Shown: positions 33,857-43,444 of the stretch, in pieces | How the letters are laid out: every line of letters starts with the position of its first letter | Position numbering within the stretch: position 1 is the first letter of the stretch | Source of the DNA: Haloferax sp046557615 | GTDB lineage: Archaea > Halobacteriota > Halobacteria > Halobacteriales > Haloferacaceae | Assembly (NCBI RefSeq): GCF_046557615.1 | Contig: NZ_JBKIII010000004.1 | Location: 1-64,000 of the forward strand | Direction: 5' to 3' | Length of the DNA: 64,000 nucleotides | Program-made: the position numbers and the translations under genes | Notes under the pieces: model-generated | The model's input: the letters and a program-made list of their open reading frames with translations, nothing else | Told to the model about the DNA's origin: nothing | Databases searched by the model: none

Positions 33857-34908
33857 ATTGTCACTCCATTGTCTCTTATGTCTTCAACTGGTGACACTAT
33901 CAATGTTTCAGTACTGTCAGTATCGACTGTTGAGTCACCGACGGTGACCGATATTTCGAGTACGCGGTGTGCCGTTTCGGCGGTCACATCTTGGGGTGCT
34001 TCTCCCTGGTAGAGCAGGAATTGGACAGTGAGGTTCTCTTCTTTCTGCGTCGGTGCGACCGGATACTGGACTGTCGCTATCTCTCCGGGTTGCACGTTCG
34101 CTGTTGTCCGGCCAAGTTCGGTCACCGATTGGCCGTCCTCCGAGACGAGCAGTCCCACAATCTCGTACTGTTGTGGGTCGTCTTCGTGCGACCGAATCTT
34201 CAGGGTGTACGGCTTTTCTTCGCCGACATCGAACGACTGTGGATAGCCACTCGCGACGAAAGTGCCGTTCTCGTTCGTACTCCCGACGTAGAACTCGGTC
34301 ATACTTTGGGACCCACTACCGGTCATCGAGACGGCGGCACTCGTCCCGACCAACAAGAGGGCGATGACGACTGCACCGAGCGTGATGCGGTCGGTTGGAA
34401 CGTTCTCCCAGATGCTCGTGTTCGTGGCCGCTCCTGTGTAGGCGTGCGTTCTCGTCGTCGGGCGTCGGTACACCGCGATTACTGCGGCACCCGCCGTCAC
34501 GAGCGAGATACCGATTAAAATCAACCCAACGTTGAGCCCGGCAACGGCGTTGACCACGAGCGCAACCATCGGCACGAGTGCGATGGAGATGACGACGGCG
34601 AGCGTTATCCGCTCGAACAGCGAGATGCCGTCGGGGAGATACGAATTTGTGGCAGCCAGGTCGGCATCGGGCTTTGCTGGGGGTTTCGCGGAGGTCGGAA
34701 CGAGTGCGGTGATAACCGTGTATCCGGGCGTGAACAGCAGTATCGGGAGTGCAAGTGGAATTCGAACGACCGTCGGAAGCCACTCGAACCACCAGAGTAC
34801 GTTTGCGGCGAGGGCGGTGTAGCCACTGAGTACCACGAGAATCGCGGTGAACCGTTGGTCGAACACCGATTCAACGTCTTGGGTGGGGTTATCTGGAAGC
34901 ATAGTCAT
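33853..34908 (-). CDS. DUF1616 membrane protein
   Basis: 351 residues. Two N-terminal helices (AILVVLSGYTALAANVLWWF, IPLALPILLFTPGYTVITAL) carry the conserved LPILLFTPGY signature of DUF1616. Two more follow around 110-145 and one around 175-195, then a large extracytoplasmic beta domain (FYVGSTNENGTFVASGYPQS, KIRSHEDDPQQYEIVGLLVS). DUF1616 proteins occur in archaeal surface-glycan and S-layer loci; their role is not established. Coupled with the GT39-like gene upstream (two bases apart) and the GT2 gene downstream. Confidence 0.85.
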   Translation of the reverse strand: MTMLPDNPTQDVESVFDQRFTAILVVLSGYTALAANVLWWFEWLPTVVRIPLALPILLFTPGYTVITALVPTSAKPPAKPDADLAATNSYLPDGISLFERITLAVVISIALVPMVALVVNAVAGLNVGLILIGISLVTAGAAVIAVYRRPTTRTHAYTGAATNTSIWENVPTDRITLGAVVIALLLVGTSAAVSMTGSGSQSMTEFYVGSTNENGTFVASGYPQSFDVGEEKPYTLKIRSHEDDPQQYEIVGLLVSEDGQSVTELGRTTANVQPGEIATVQYPVAPTQKEENLTVQFLLYQGEAPQDVTAETAHRVLEISVTVGDSTVDTDSTETLIVSPVEDIRDNGVTI

Positions 34909-34910
34909 CT

Positions 34911-36839
34911 CTAGCGGCAGTATTCTACCGCCCCAATCGTGTACACCGTATCACGCGACCCACAGACGGAGTCGTACGGGAGTTGGACGCGCAGTAGCTC
35001 TCCGTTGTACGTCGCTTTCGGCGCACCCTCCGTTTGGTAGCGCCGGTAGACTGCGGCGTCAGCTGCTATCGTTCCTTCTTCTGTTAGCTCGAACTGCTTC
35101 ATCCGCTCGTCTTGCTGCCTGCGTTCGTAGACGGTCCAGTACGGATGGTCTGTCTGAAGCGTCGCGTCGTTCGGGTGGATACTCGATATCGTCTCTGCGG
35201 CTTGGAGTTCCGATTCCGAGTAACTGAACTCGGGGTAGATGTCGTTGAACACCGGGTTGTCCGGAGTTCCTTTGTGTGCGACGAGTGTCGCACCGGGGAA
35301 GACGACGGCAAAGATGAGGATACCAGCGACGATGGCTTTCGAGGGGTGATGCGCGGTGAGATATCGGATTCCGAACGCCGCGGCGAGCGCCATCGGGACG
35401 AACAGGAAGGCGAACCAGCGGTTCGGCACGAAGGTGTAGATACCGAACATGGGCATGCCGAGCGCGACGAAGAGCATGACCCCCGCCGAGACGAGCCACG
35501 TGAGGTGTAGCATCTTCAGTCGGTTCTGTCGAAGAAGCGTGAACGAACCGATGAGGGTGACGAGTAAGAACAGCAAGAACCCGAGGGAGTCGATGAGCCC
35601 GACCGACATCGGAATCGTGGTGATGAGCGACTCGATGGTGCTATCGGTCACAGACGTGTTGCTGACGAGGTTGAGGAAGCCAGCGTAGGCTTCGAACTGG
35701 CGTCTGAACAGGTCAATCATCCCGGTGAGGAACGATTCGCTCGAAAGCGGTGTGTACATCCAATCGACGAACGTCACGAGCAACGTGAACGCGAACAACG
35801 CGACGAAGTTCACCTGCTTGCGAGCGTCGTACAGGTGATGCGAGATTCGTGCGGGAAGCGCGTACCGATAGGCGAGTTGTGTCGCTGCTCCCGTCCCGAG
35901 GAAGACGAGTGCGACGAACGACGAAATCTGGTGTGTGAGGACGATTGCGAGGCTGAAGAACAGCACGAAGATGTACAGTGGGCGGCGATTTTCGCTGACG
36001 TAGATTTTCGCAACGCCATAGAATATCGCCATGAAGAACACCACTCCCGTGCTGGTGGGAATGATTTCGAGTCCCCACCGAACGACGTGGTCGCTGACGC
36101 TGTAGATTGCCATCGCGAGCAGTGACCATCGAACGGAGAGGAAGTATCGCGACGTGAAGTATATCAGCAGCGTCGAGAAGGGGATAGCGAAGCCAAGTGA
36201 GACGTACACTGCGGTTCTGAGCGAGGAGTCGAACAACTCTCCAGCGAGTGCGACAAAGAGGTGATACAGCGGTGCGGCGTAATATTTGGAGTCTGCCATC
36301 CCCGAGAGGTGGCCTGCCTGTTGAATCGAGGCGGCGAACTCGGTGATGTGTGTCCAGGTATCGACTCCAATCAATCCCGGTGTCGTGACCAGTGCGATAC
36401 CCCGCACGATAAGGGCGAACACCAGCAGTTCGCCGATGATGAATCCGGGTTTGAGCGCGGATTCGCGTGCGAAGATAATCTGGACGAAGATGAGAGTGGC
36501 GACGACAGAGGCAACCATGAAGAACGGAATGGTCCGGCCAGCGGTGAGGAGGCCGACAGAGACCATGCCGCCGAGGCCGACGATGGTCACTGCTCGCAGG
36601 ATGTGAACGGTGTGTTCGGATAGCTGCCAGTTCGTAAACGAGGTGTCCGGGTGTCCGTAGTGCTTGACAGCGAGAAAGACGACACTCGCTCCCCCGAGGA
36701 CGAGCGGAATCGTTTCGATTAGAATTTGCGAGGCAAAGAAGCGTAGCGGAAAGAGCAGAATTGCAATCACGAGAACGGCGCTAGCAACGAACGTATCTAG
36801 CTGCCGTGCTCCGAGAGGGCTATTGTTAATCAAGCTCAT
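34911..36839 (-). CDS. Large polytopic membrane protein, GT39/oligosaccharyl-ligase-like
   Basis: 642 residues from ATG 36839 (MSLINNSPLGARQLDTFVAS); ten more codons upstream are open. About thirteen membrane helices are followed by an extracytoplasmic C-terminal domain of about 120 residues with charged loops. GVDTWTHITEFAASIQQAGHL after the fifth helix contains the Asp-x-x-x-His arrangement seen in the first loop of GT-C enzymes. It could transfer a lipid-linked sugar at the outer face or ligate a polymer. No family can be named with certainty from the sequence alone. Confidence 0.75.
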   Translation of the reverse strand: MSLINNSPLGARQLDTFVASAVLVIAILLFPLRFFASQILIETIPLVLGGASVVFLAVKHYGHPDTSFTNWQLSEHTVHILRAVTIVGLGGMVSVGLLTAGRTIPFFMVASVVATLIFVQIIFARESALKPGFIIGELLVFALIVRGIALVTTPGLIGVDTWTHITEFAASIQQAGHLSGMADSKYYAAPLYHLFVALAGELFDSSLRTAVYVSLGFAIPFSTLLIYFTSRYFLSVRWSLLAMAIYSVSDHVVRWGLEIIPTSTGVVFFMAIFYGVAKIYVSENRRPLYIFVLFFSLAIVLTHQISSFVALVFLGTGAATQLAYRYALPARISHHLYDARKQVNFVALFAFTLLVTFVDWMYTPLSSESFLTGMIDLFRRQFEAYAGFLNLVSNTSVTDSTIESLITTIPMSVGLIDSLGFLLFLLVTLIGSFTLLRQNRLKMLHLTWLVSAGVMLFVALGMPMFGIYTFVPNRWFAFLFVPMALAAAFGIRYLTAHHPSKAIVAGILIFAVVFPGATLVAHKGTPDNPVFNDIYPEFSYSESELQAAETISSIHPNDATLQTDHPYWTVYERRQQDERMKQFELTEEGTIAADAAVYRRYQTEGAPKATYNGELLRVQLPYDSVCGSRDTVYTIGAVEYCR

Positions 36840-37028
36840 CCCTCGTAATTTCTTGTGAAGACACATCTGGGTTCCAGACCGTCAGATGTTCCATAATGTG
36901 CGCGCCGTGTGACTGTACCATGTGATGATTTATTGAACACTTTTGCTATTGGTTGTTTAGTGCCTAATTGGGTAGGGGTGGTCGATTGCTGAGAGGTAGA
37001 ATCGACAGGTTTTGAATGAAAAAACACC

Positions 37029-38522
37029 TCACCGAGAGACCTTCGGAACCGGGAATGGAATCGCTGAGAGACCCAGACGAACCTCCTTTCTGTCGATTGC
37101 ACCGGTCCCGAGGGCGACCGCCCAGAACAGGAGAAAGCCCACCGGCGGGACGAGTACCAACGCGATGATATCGTTGGCGATGACCGATTCGAGAGAGAAG
37201 ATAAGTGGGAAACTCACCACGGCGGTAGCGACAATCCGAACGGGACGAAGGCCTGCGAGCGGCTGGTAGCCAAGATAGTACCCACACGCGACGTGCAAGA
37301 AGAACATCGACCCGTAGCTAATACTCGTCGCGACCGCGGCACCGATCATTCCGTACTGTGGAATGAGTATCCCGTTCAGCGTGACGTTCCCGAGTGCTGC
37401 CAACGCAGTGGCTCCGATAAGCGGCCAGAGTCGGCCTTTTGCGGTGTTGATACCCGAAATCGGAATCGCCAGTGCAAACCCGAACGCACCGAGCAGGAGG
37501 TACGAAAGCGGCTGGTAGACCACACTGAACTCAGCGCCGTAGTATATCGGGATGAATCTGTCTGCCAGTGTGAACACGCCGATGACGAGCAACGAAGTGA
37601 TGAGGAACACGTAGCGAGTGACTTTCCCCGCCAAATCGCTGATGCGCTCGTGTTCGCCGCGAGACCACATCTTCGACGTCGAGTGGAGCATGAGCGTCTG
37701 GAACGCCGTTGGAATTAACCAGATGTACTCGGCGAGTTCCAACGCGGCCTTGTAGAATCCGGTTTGCTCACCGCTGACGAGCAACCGCAGCATCATGATG
37801 TCCACGTGGAACAGCGACGTCATCAGCAACACGAGGACGATGTTCAATCCGTTGAACGACAGCAACTCTCGATACGGGAGCGACGACATCGGTTTACGAA
37901 TTGCCGCACGAATCGATAGCCGACGGGACAAGACGATGACCCCGACGAGCAGTACGACAGTCGAACCGATGGCTTGGGCGACGAGAAAACCAGCGACACC
38001 CAGTCCAATACTCGCCAATCCGAGGCCGACGCCGACTAAGATGATTTTCTCGACGACGGTGAGTGATTCAGAGTACGGTTCGAGTCCAAGTCCGAGCAAG
38101 GCACGACGGATGAACGAGCGAAGTTGGACGGTAATGACGAGTACTGCAAGGAGATAGAAGTACACCTCGAACTCTCGGTCTAACACCTGTTGTAGGACGC
38201 CTGAGGCAGTAAGAAGCACGAGCGTTACGCTTCCGATGACTGCCAGCACTACCGCGAGTTTCAGATAGAATCCGACGACACCGGCTTGCCATCTATCGAC
38301 ATCTCCTCGCTCTTCGGCGATGAACTTCTGTGTTCCTTCGGTCACGCCTGAGCTAACTAGAATCATGAGCAGCGAAAACGTCGATAAGAGAAATGCGTAG
38401 TTCCCGTACCCGGTCGGGCCGAGTACGCGGACGATGAGTGGGAGCGAAAGGATACCAACTACCGAGGTCAGTATTTTCCCGTTCAAAATCGACAGGAACC
38501 CACTCGTAAGGTCTCGACTCAT
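37029..38522 (-). CDS. Polysaccharide flippase (Wzx/MATE-like, AglR-type)
   Basis: 497 residues with fourteen predicted membrane helices and the MOP-superfamily opening (FLSILNGKILTSVVGILSLP, LGPTGYGNYAFLLSTFSLLM). Conserved short loops include GVTEGTQKFIAEERG. Such proteins move lipid-linked oligosaccharides across the membrane. One gene per glycan locus is typical, which fits here. Its stop lies about 190 bases before the GT39-like operon, and its start faces the beta-helix genes across an AT-rich gap. Confidence 0.9.
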   Translation of the reverse strand: MSRDLTSGFLSILNGKILTSVVGILSLPLIVRVLGPTGYGNYAFLLSTFSLLMILVSSGVTEGTQKFIAEERGDVDRWQAGVVGFYLKLAVVLAVIGSVTLVLLTASGVLQQVLDREFEVYFYLLAVLVITVQLRSFIRRALLGLGLEPYSESLTVVEKIILVGVGLGLASIGLGVAGFLVAQAIGSTVVLLVGVIVLSRRLSIRAAIRKPMSSLPYRELLSFNGLNIVLVLLMTSLFHVDIMMLRLLVSGEQTGFYKAALELAEYIWLIPTAFQTLMLHSTSKMWSRGEHERISDLAGKVTRYVFLITSLLVIGVFTLADRFIPIYYGAEFSVVYQPLSYLLLGAFGFALAIPISGINTAKGRLWPLIGATALAALGNVTLNGILIPQYGMIGAAVATSISYGSMFFLHVACGYYLGYQPLAGLRPVRIVATAVVSFPLIFSLESVIANDIIALVLVPPVGFLLFWAVALGTGAIDRKEVRLGLSAIPFPVPKVSR

Positions 38523-38997
38523 CTTTCAACGATTCCACGTGACTGGTCATTGTAATGGAGAGTCTATCCGCACGATGACTCCCCGCAATTGGTCGGTTTT
38601 CGCCGCAAGGCTGACCGCTGACTCGGTCGCTTTCTGACTCTACCTGTGACGTGACATCGAATCAGCAAATATCGGCCCAATAGATGACACCCAATTGAAT
38701 TTTTGACTGACTGTCTTCCCTCTTCGAAGTAAGTTGAATAATTGTACGTTAATCCATACTATCGGCTGAAATTGTTGTCTTTGACCACTAGGAGTTATAA
38801 GATGTCTGTTTAATTTCTAGTTCGAGAGACAAATTAATCCTATCCAAAATGGTGAATTTTTGGATTAATAGTCTACTAATCGTGTATTGACTTGATGAAT
38901 ATCTGGATATCATATGCAAACCATCCGCAACTAAATTAATATCATCTGCGAGAAGCTGGTAAAATTGCTTAATGAGCCACATTAGTGGGGGATTAGT
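38523..38997. other. AT-rich divergent intergenic region
   Basis: 475 bases between the flippase and first beta-helix genes with strongly raised AT content (38650-38990). No credible gene is present; a 64-codon minus frame is a composition artefact. A TATA-like TGCTTAATG (about 38965-38973) lies about 25-30 bases before the plus-strand start, so that message may be leaderless. Confidence 0.45.
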
Positions 38998-40803
38998 ATG
39001 TCAGAGGACAGCCGTCAGGAAGAGCGGCCAAACGAATTTGATCGACGATCATATCTTAAAATAGCGGGGAGTGCGCTCTTAGCGGGCGCAGTTGGTACGG
39101 GAAGTATGGGAACCGCCGCGGCCGCGGAGTACGACGAGATTGTTGTTGGCGCTGGCGAGACGTTTACCGCACGAGTCGGCTCGGGAGAGACGTTCGAGAA
39201 CAAACTCATCGACATCTCGGCACCGGGTGCGACGTTCGATATCGAAGCCAGCGGAAGCGACTGGGTCGTCCGTAACATCGGTATCAAAGGCATCTGGGAC
39301 GTCTACGAGAAGGCAGAACCATTCCGGGCACGCGTCGATGAAGGCGGAACCGGTCTCATCGAAAACTACTACTTCGCGGATGGATGTCCTGACGACGAAT
39401 ACGCTGGTGTCACAGGAATCTACGTCTACCGAACGCACGGTGGCGACCTGACTATCAACCAGACGAACATCCAAGACCTGCCGGACAACGCGATTTACGC
39501 GAGTACGCCAGGCTACCCCGAAGAGACCGTTGGCGACAACCGCTACCCGGGCAACGGTGGCACCGTCGTCATCAAGAACTCCTACGCCGAGGGATGCCGT
39601 GCATCCCACTTCCGTGTGGGAACGACGGGTTCGCGTATCGAGAACTGTGTCGCCGTCGGCGGCGACCAAGGTGACCGCGGTGTCTGGGCGCGCTTCAACG
39701 ACATTCAGGTCGTGGGATGCAGTCTGACGGGTCACGCACAGGGTGACATCGCCTGTGGGACCTACCAGTGGCCCGACGGAACCGATGCGACGGTCTCTCC
39801 CAAAGACACGTACTTCGAGACGACCGACAACACTCTCACGTACCGCGGGACCGTTCTCGGCGGCTCTTCGGGTTCGCCGACCAAGTCGCTCCCCGCTGGT
39901 GCTCCGGCGAGTGCTGAAGAAGCCGCGATGGGTGGCTCATCGACGGACTCGTCGACCGGCGGCGGCAGTAGCACGAGTGACGTAACCGACTTGGCAAACA
40001 CGCTCACGGTCGAAACCGTCGAAGGCGGCCCGCTCGTCGAGTACGAGTTCACCGTCGATGGGACCGTCGCCAAAGGCGCTGACGCCGAAAATTCCGACAC
40101 GCTGGCGTCGAACGGCGACGGCACGACGACGGTCACCGGTAAGACCGGCAACGGCTACGCCGACGACTTCCAGTTCGATGGCGAACTACTCGACTTCGCC
40201 GCCAACGTCGATGCCGAGAATTACAGCGTCCTCGTCAACGGCGAAGAAGTGTCGTTCGAATCGACGAGCGCGCTCACGGTCGAGACCGTCGAAGGCGGCC
40301 CACTCGTCGAGTACGAGTTCACGGTCGATGGCGACGTGACGAAGGGCGCAGACGCCGAGAACTCCGATACTGTGACCGCGAACGGTGACGGCACGACGAC
40401 GGTCTCTGGCAAGTCCGGCAACGGCTACGCCGACGACTTCGAGTTCACGGGCGAACTGCTCGATTTCACCGCAAACGTCACCGCCGAGAACTACAGCGTC
40501 TTTGTCGATGGCGAGGAGATCGAAGTTTCGTCCACGAACACACTCACCGTCGAGACGAATCAAGGCGGCCCGCTCGTGCGCTACGAGTTCACCGTCAACG
40601 GCACGGTGTCGAAGGGCTCCGAATCCGAAGGCTCTGAGAAGGTTTCGTCGAACGGCGACGGCACGACGACGGTCTCTGGGAAGACCGGCAACGGCTACGC
40701 CGACGACTTCGAGTTCGTCGGCTGGCTCACGGACTTCACTGCGGACGCCGCCGCCGCAGACTACCGCGTACTCGTAAACGGCGAGGAGGTGGACTCGCTC
40801 TAA
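38998..40803 (+). CDS. Tat-exported beta-helix protein with three C-terminal repeat domains
   Basis: 601 residues. Tat signal: FDRRSYLKIAGSALLAGAVG. Residues 45-300 form a right-handed beta-helix pattern (GLIENYYFADGCPDDEYAGV, LTINQTNIQDLPDNAIYAST, VVIKNSYAEGCRASHFRVGT). After a Ser/Gly linker come three tandem repeats of about 85-90 residues, each with LTVETVEGGPLVEYEFTVDG-like strands and a TGNGYADDFQFDGELLDF-like block. Beta-helix proteins bind or cleave acidic polysaccharides. Without a recognised catalytic triad I call it polysaccharide-binding or lyase-like. Paralogue directly downstream. Confidence 0.85.
   Translation: MSEDSRQEERPNEFDRRSYLKIAGSALLAGAVGTGSMGTAAAAEYDEIVVGAGETFTARVGSGETFENKLIDISAPGATFDIEASGSDWVVRNIGIKGIWDVYEKAEPFRARVDEGGTGLIENYYFADGCPDDEYAGVTGIYVYRTHGGDLTINQTNIQDLPDNAIYASTPGYPEETVGDNRYPGNGGTVVIKNSYAEGCRASHFRVGTTGSRIENCVAVGGDQGDRGVWARFNDIQVVGCSLTGHAQGDIACGTYQWPDGTDATVSPKDTYFETTDNTLTYRGTVLGGSSGSPTKSLPAGAPASAEEAAMGGSSTDSSTGGGSSTSDVTDLANTLTVETVEGGPLVEYEFTVDGTVAKGADAENSDTLASNGDGTTTVTGKTGNGYADDFQFDGELLDFAANVDAENYSVLVNGEEVSFESTSALTVETVEGGPLVEYEFTVDGDVTKGADAENSDTVTANGDGTTTVSGKSGNGYADDFEFTGELLDFTANVTAENYSVFVDGEEIEVSSTNTLTVETNQGGPLVRYEFTVNGTVSKGSESEGSEKVSSNGDGTTTVSGKTGNGYADDFEFVGWLTDFTADAAAADYRVLVNGEEVDSL
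39997..40800 (+). repeat. Three tandem protein-domain repeats in the beta-helix gene
   Basis: Repeat units begin near 40000, 40270 and 40540, each roughly 260-270 bases, starting with CTCACGGTCGA-type sequence (Leu-Thr-Val-Glu). They share long near-identical stretches such as GACGGCACGACGACGGTC. The third unit is the most diverged (ETNQGGPLVRYEF). High nucleotide identity points to recent duplication or gene conversion. Confidence 0.8.
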
Positions 40804-40956
40804 GCGCACCTCATTCGAACATACGAACCCTTCTGCAAGCCACTCACGTGGCTAGCGGCACGATGTCGTTACTCGTGTCGTGGTTCGACGGGGATAGTCG
40901 TCCCCAACCCGGACCAAACATTCATTCTTCAATCCGCTGTCTTGTTAGACAAGACA

Positions 40957-42033
40957 ATGCAGGCTGACGACGAGCGAGAGACATCGGAAGGTGAAGATTC
41001 GTTCTTCGAGTTTCGTGATTTTCCTTCGCTCGGAACACGAGGTGACGTGTCTGACTCTCCAAACTCGCCTCCTGCACGCGACGACTCTCGAACCGAGTTC
41101 GGTCGTCGCTCGCTTCTCAAAGCCGTCGGGAGTGTGTTGCTCGCAATCGCAGTCGGAATCACGAGTCTTTGGGCCGCTGACAATACGCTTCCTGAATACG
41201 AAGAAGTCACCGTCGCGGCCGGAGAGACGTACACGGCCCGAGTCGGGTCGGGTGAGACGCTCGAGAACAAACTCATCGACATCTCAGCACCGGGTGCGAC
41301 GTTCGATATCGAAGCCAACGGGGCCAACTGGGTCGTCCGCAACGTCGGCATCAAAGGTGTCTGGGACCAGTACCAGAAAGCAGAGCCATTTCGAGCGCGT
41401 GTGGATGAGGGCGGAACTGGCCTCATCGAGAATTTCTACTTCGCGGATGGCTGTCCCGACGACGAGTACGACGGGGTGACCGGCATCTACGTCTATCGCA
41501 CGCACGAAGGCCATTTGACCATCAACCAGACGAACATCCAAGACCTGCCAGACAACGCAATTTACGCGAGTACGCCGGGCTATCCACAGGAGACTGTTGC
41601 CAATCGACTCCCCGGGAAAGGTGGTACTGTCGTTATCAAGAACTCCTACGCCGAGGGATGCCGAGCATCGCACTTCCGTGTGGGAACGACGGGTTCGCGT
41701 ATCGAGAACTGTGTTGCAGTCGGCGGCGACCAAGGTGACCGCGGTGTGTGGGCTCGATTCAACGATATCGAGGTGATCAACTGCCACCTGAGTGGTCACG
41801 CCCGCGGCGATGTCGCCTGTGGAACGTTCGAGTGGCCAGCAGGTCTCGACGCGAGAGTCAGCGTCGTCGATACGTACTTCGAGACAACCGACGTTGGGCT
41901 CTTCTACCGTGGCACGGTGTTGGGTCTCCCAGCAGGTTCACCTGACTCGGTGCTTCCACCGATTCCACGAACCGCCGAGGAGGCGGCCAAAGGCATCGCA
42001 CGGGCGACGAAAACGGCGACGACCGACACCTGA
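40957..42033 (+). CDS. Tat-exported beta-helix protein, short paralogue
   Basis: 358 residues from ATG 40957; a TTG five codons upstream is less likely. An N-terminal acidic extension of about 45 residues precedes a Tat motif (FGRRSLLKAVGSVLLAIAVG). The beta-helix is almost identical to that of the preceding gene over long stretches (DISAPGATFDIEA, NIQDLPDNAIYASTPGYP, SYAEGCRASHFRVGTTGSRI), but the three C-terminal repeats are missing and the protein ends shortly after LPPIPRTAEEAAKG. A tandem duplicate specialised by loss or gain of the repeats. Confidence 0.85.
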   Translation: MQADDERETSEGEDSFFEFRDFPSLGTRGDVSDSPNSPPARDDSRTEFGRRSLLKAVGSVLLAIAVGITSLWAADNTLPEYEEVTVAAGETYTARVGSGETLENKLIDISAPGATFDIEANGANWVVRNVGIKGVWDQYQKAEPFRARVDEGGTGLIENFYFADGCPDDEYDGVTGIYVYRTHEGHLTINQTNIQDLPDNAIYASTPGYPQETVANRLPGKGGTVVIKNSYAEGCRASHFRVGTTGSRIENCVAVGGDQGDRGVWARFNDIEVINCHLSGHARGDVACGTFEWPAGLDARVSVVDTYFETTDVGLFYRGTVLGLPAGSPDSVLPPIPRTAEEAAKGIARATKTATTDT

Positions 42034-42197
42034 GTCTGGAACTGTATCGCTCTCGAATCGTCGTTCGTTTCCCGGTACGACGACGCACTGACTCATTTTT
42101 GCACTGGCAAACTGGCCGGTCAACCGACCCATAACTATCCACCAAGGACACCACGTTTCGCGTACGGAACTGTACACACTCGCTTCAACGTGATACC

Positions 42198-43256
42198 ATG
42201 ACACATACGCAGAAACTCCTCATCGTCGGCCCGAAAGGGACTGGCGGCATCGACCGATATATCACGGAACAACAGCGGCATCTCAGCAACCGCATGGACG
42301 TCCGTGTCTATACGAAGTACTCATCGCCCGAGGGCGAGGGACTCGAACGCGGCATCCGAATGGTACTGTCGTCGCTCTGGGCAATGCTCTTGTTTCCGTT
42401 CCAACCTCGCCCGGATGTCGTTCACGTCCACACCTCGCATACGTACTCGTTCTACCGGTCGGCATTCTTCGTCCTGTTCTCGACGTACGTGTGGAACGCC
42501 CCCGTCGTGCTACACATCCACGGGTCGTCGTTCGACGAATTCCTGAACACGGGATCTCCCATCGTCAAACGCCTCCAATCGGTCGTCTTCGACACCGTCG
42601 ACGACGTGGTCGTACTCTCAGAATACTGGCGCGGCGTCGTCTCACCGCTCGCAGATGAGGAGAAAATCCACGTCCTTGCGAACGCCGTGGACCCGAGTGA
42701 ATACAGTCCAACCTACGACGCCGACCCAATTCACCTGGTCTTCGTCTCGAACCTCATCGAGCGAAAGGGTGTCCTCGAACTTCTCGACGCTATCGAGCGG
42801 CTCGAAGAGATGTCTGACCTCTCTTTCCGGGTGACTATCGGTGGCGGTGGCCCGCTTGCAGACCGTGTCGAGGCGGTTGCACGGAAGTACGACAACGTCG
42901 AGTATCTCGGGTTCGTCACCGAAAAAGAAAAACGCGACTTGCTCAGCAGCGGGTCGATTTTCGCCTTACCGACCTACGCCGAAGGATTGCCGATTGCGAT
43001 GCTCGAAGGTATGGCCGGTGGGAACGCCATCGTCTCCACGCCTGTCGGCAGTATTCCCGAAGTCATCACGAACGAACGCGGTCTGCTCGTCGAACCCGGT
43101 GACGCGAGTGGGCTGACGACGGCGCTCGAACAACTCATTCGCGACCCGAAACTCACCTCGAAGATGGGACGTGGCAACCGAACCCTCATCGAAGAGCAGT
43201 ACTCGTGGCAGGCGACGGCGAACAACCTCGTCGATATGTACGCAAAAGCGGACTAG
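42198..43256 (+). CDS. Family 4 glycosyltransferase
   Basis: 352 residues, GT-B fold. The N-terminal acceptor half starts with KLLIVGPKGTGGIDRYITEQ, and HVHTSHTYSFYR follows the second strand. The C-terminal donor half has LVFVSNLIERKGVLELLDAI and FALPTYAEGLPIAMLEGMAG, the E-x7-E motif of GT4 retaining enzymes. It should transfer a hexose, HexNAc or uronic acid from a nucleotide sugar onto a lipid-linked acceptor. Second gene after the beta-helix pair on the same strand, 164 bases behind it. Confidence 0.92.
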   Translation: MTHTQKLLIVGPKGTGGIDRYITEQQRHLSNRMDVRVYTKYSSPEGEGLERGIRMVLSSLWAMLLFPFQPRPDVVHVHTSHTYSFYRSAFFVLFSTYVWNAPVVLHIHGSSFDEFLNTGSPIVKRLQSVVFDTVDDVVVLSEYWRGVVSPLADEEKIHVLANAVDPSEYSPTYDADPIHLVFVSNLIERKGVLELLDAIERLEEMSDLSFRVTIGGGGPLADRVEAVARKYDNVEYLGFVTEKEKRDLLSSGSIFALPTYAEGLPIAMLEGMAGGNAIVSTPVGSIPEVITNERGLLVEPGDASGLTTALEQLIRDPKLTSKMGRGNRTLIEEQYSWQATANNLVDMYAKAD

Positions 43257-43444
43257 TTTGAAAGTATGAGTGTCCTGATTTCTGTATTGTTTTCCCCAGT
43301 TTCGATAGTTTTCTGGTTAGAATGACGCTTACTACCACGTTCTCGCGTCAATACCCAGTCGATACGTATGGCACCTACGACGATTTGCCGTCTTGAGTCA
43401 CCGGGCTCTTCACCGTACCTCTGCCCAACAGGAGGGGCACGCTG

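Noticed and set aside
36653..36668. Origin-box-like word GGTGTCCGGGTGTCCGTAG
   Set aside because: Lies inside the coding sequence of the GT39-like protein and lacks the CACCAC half.
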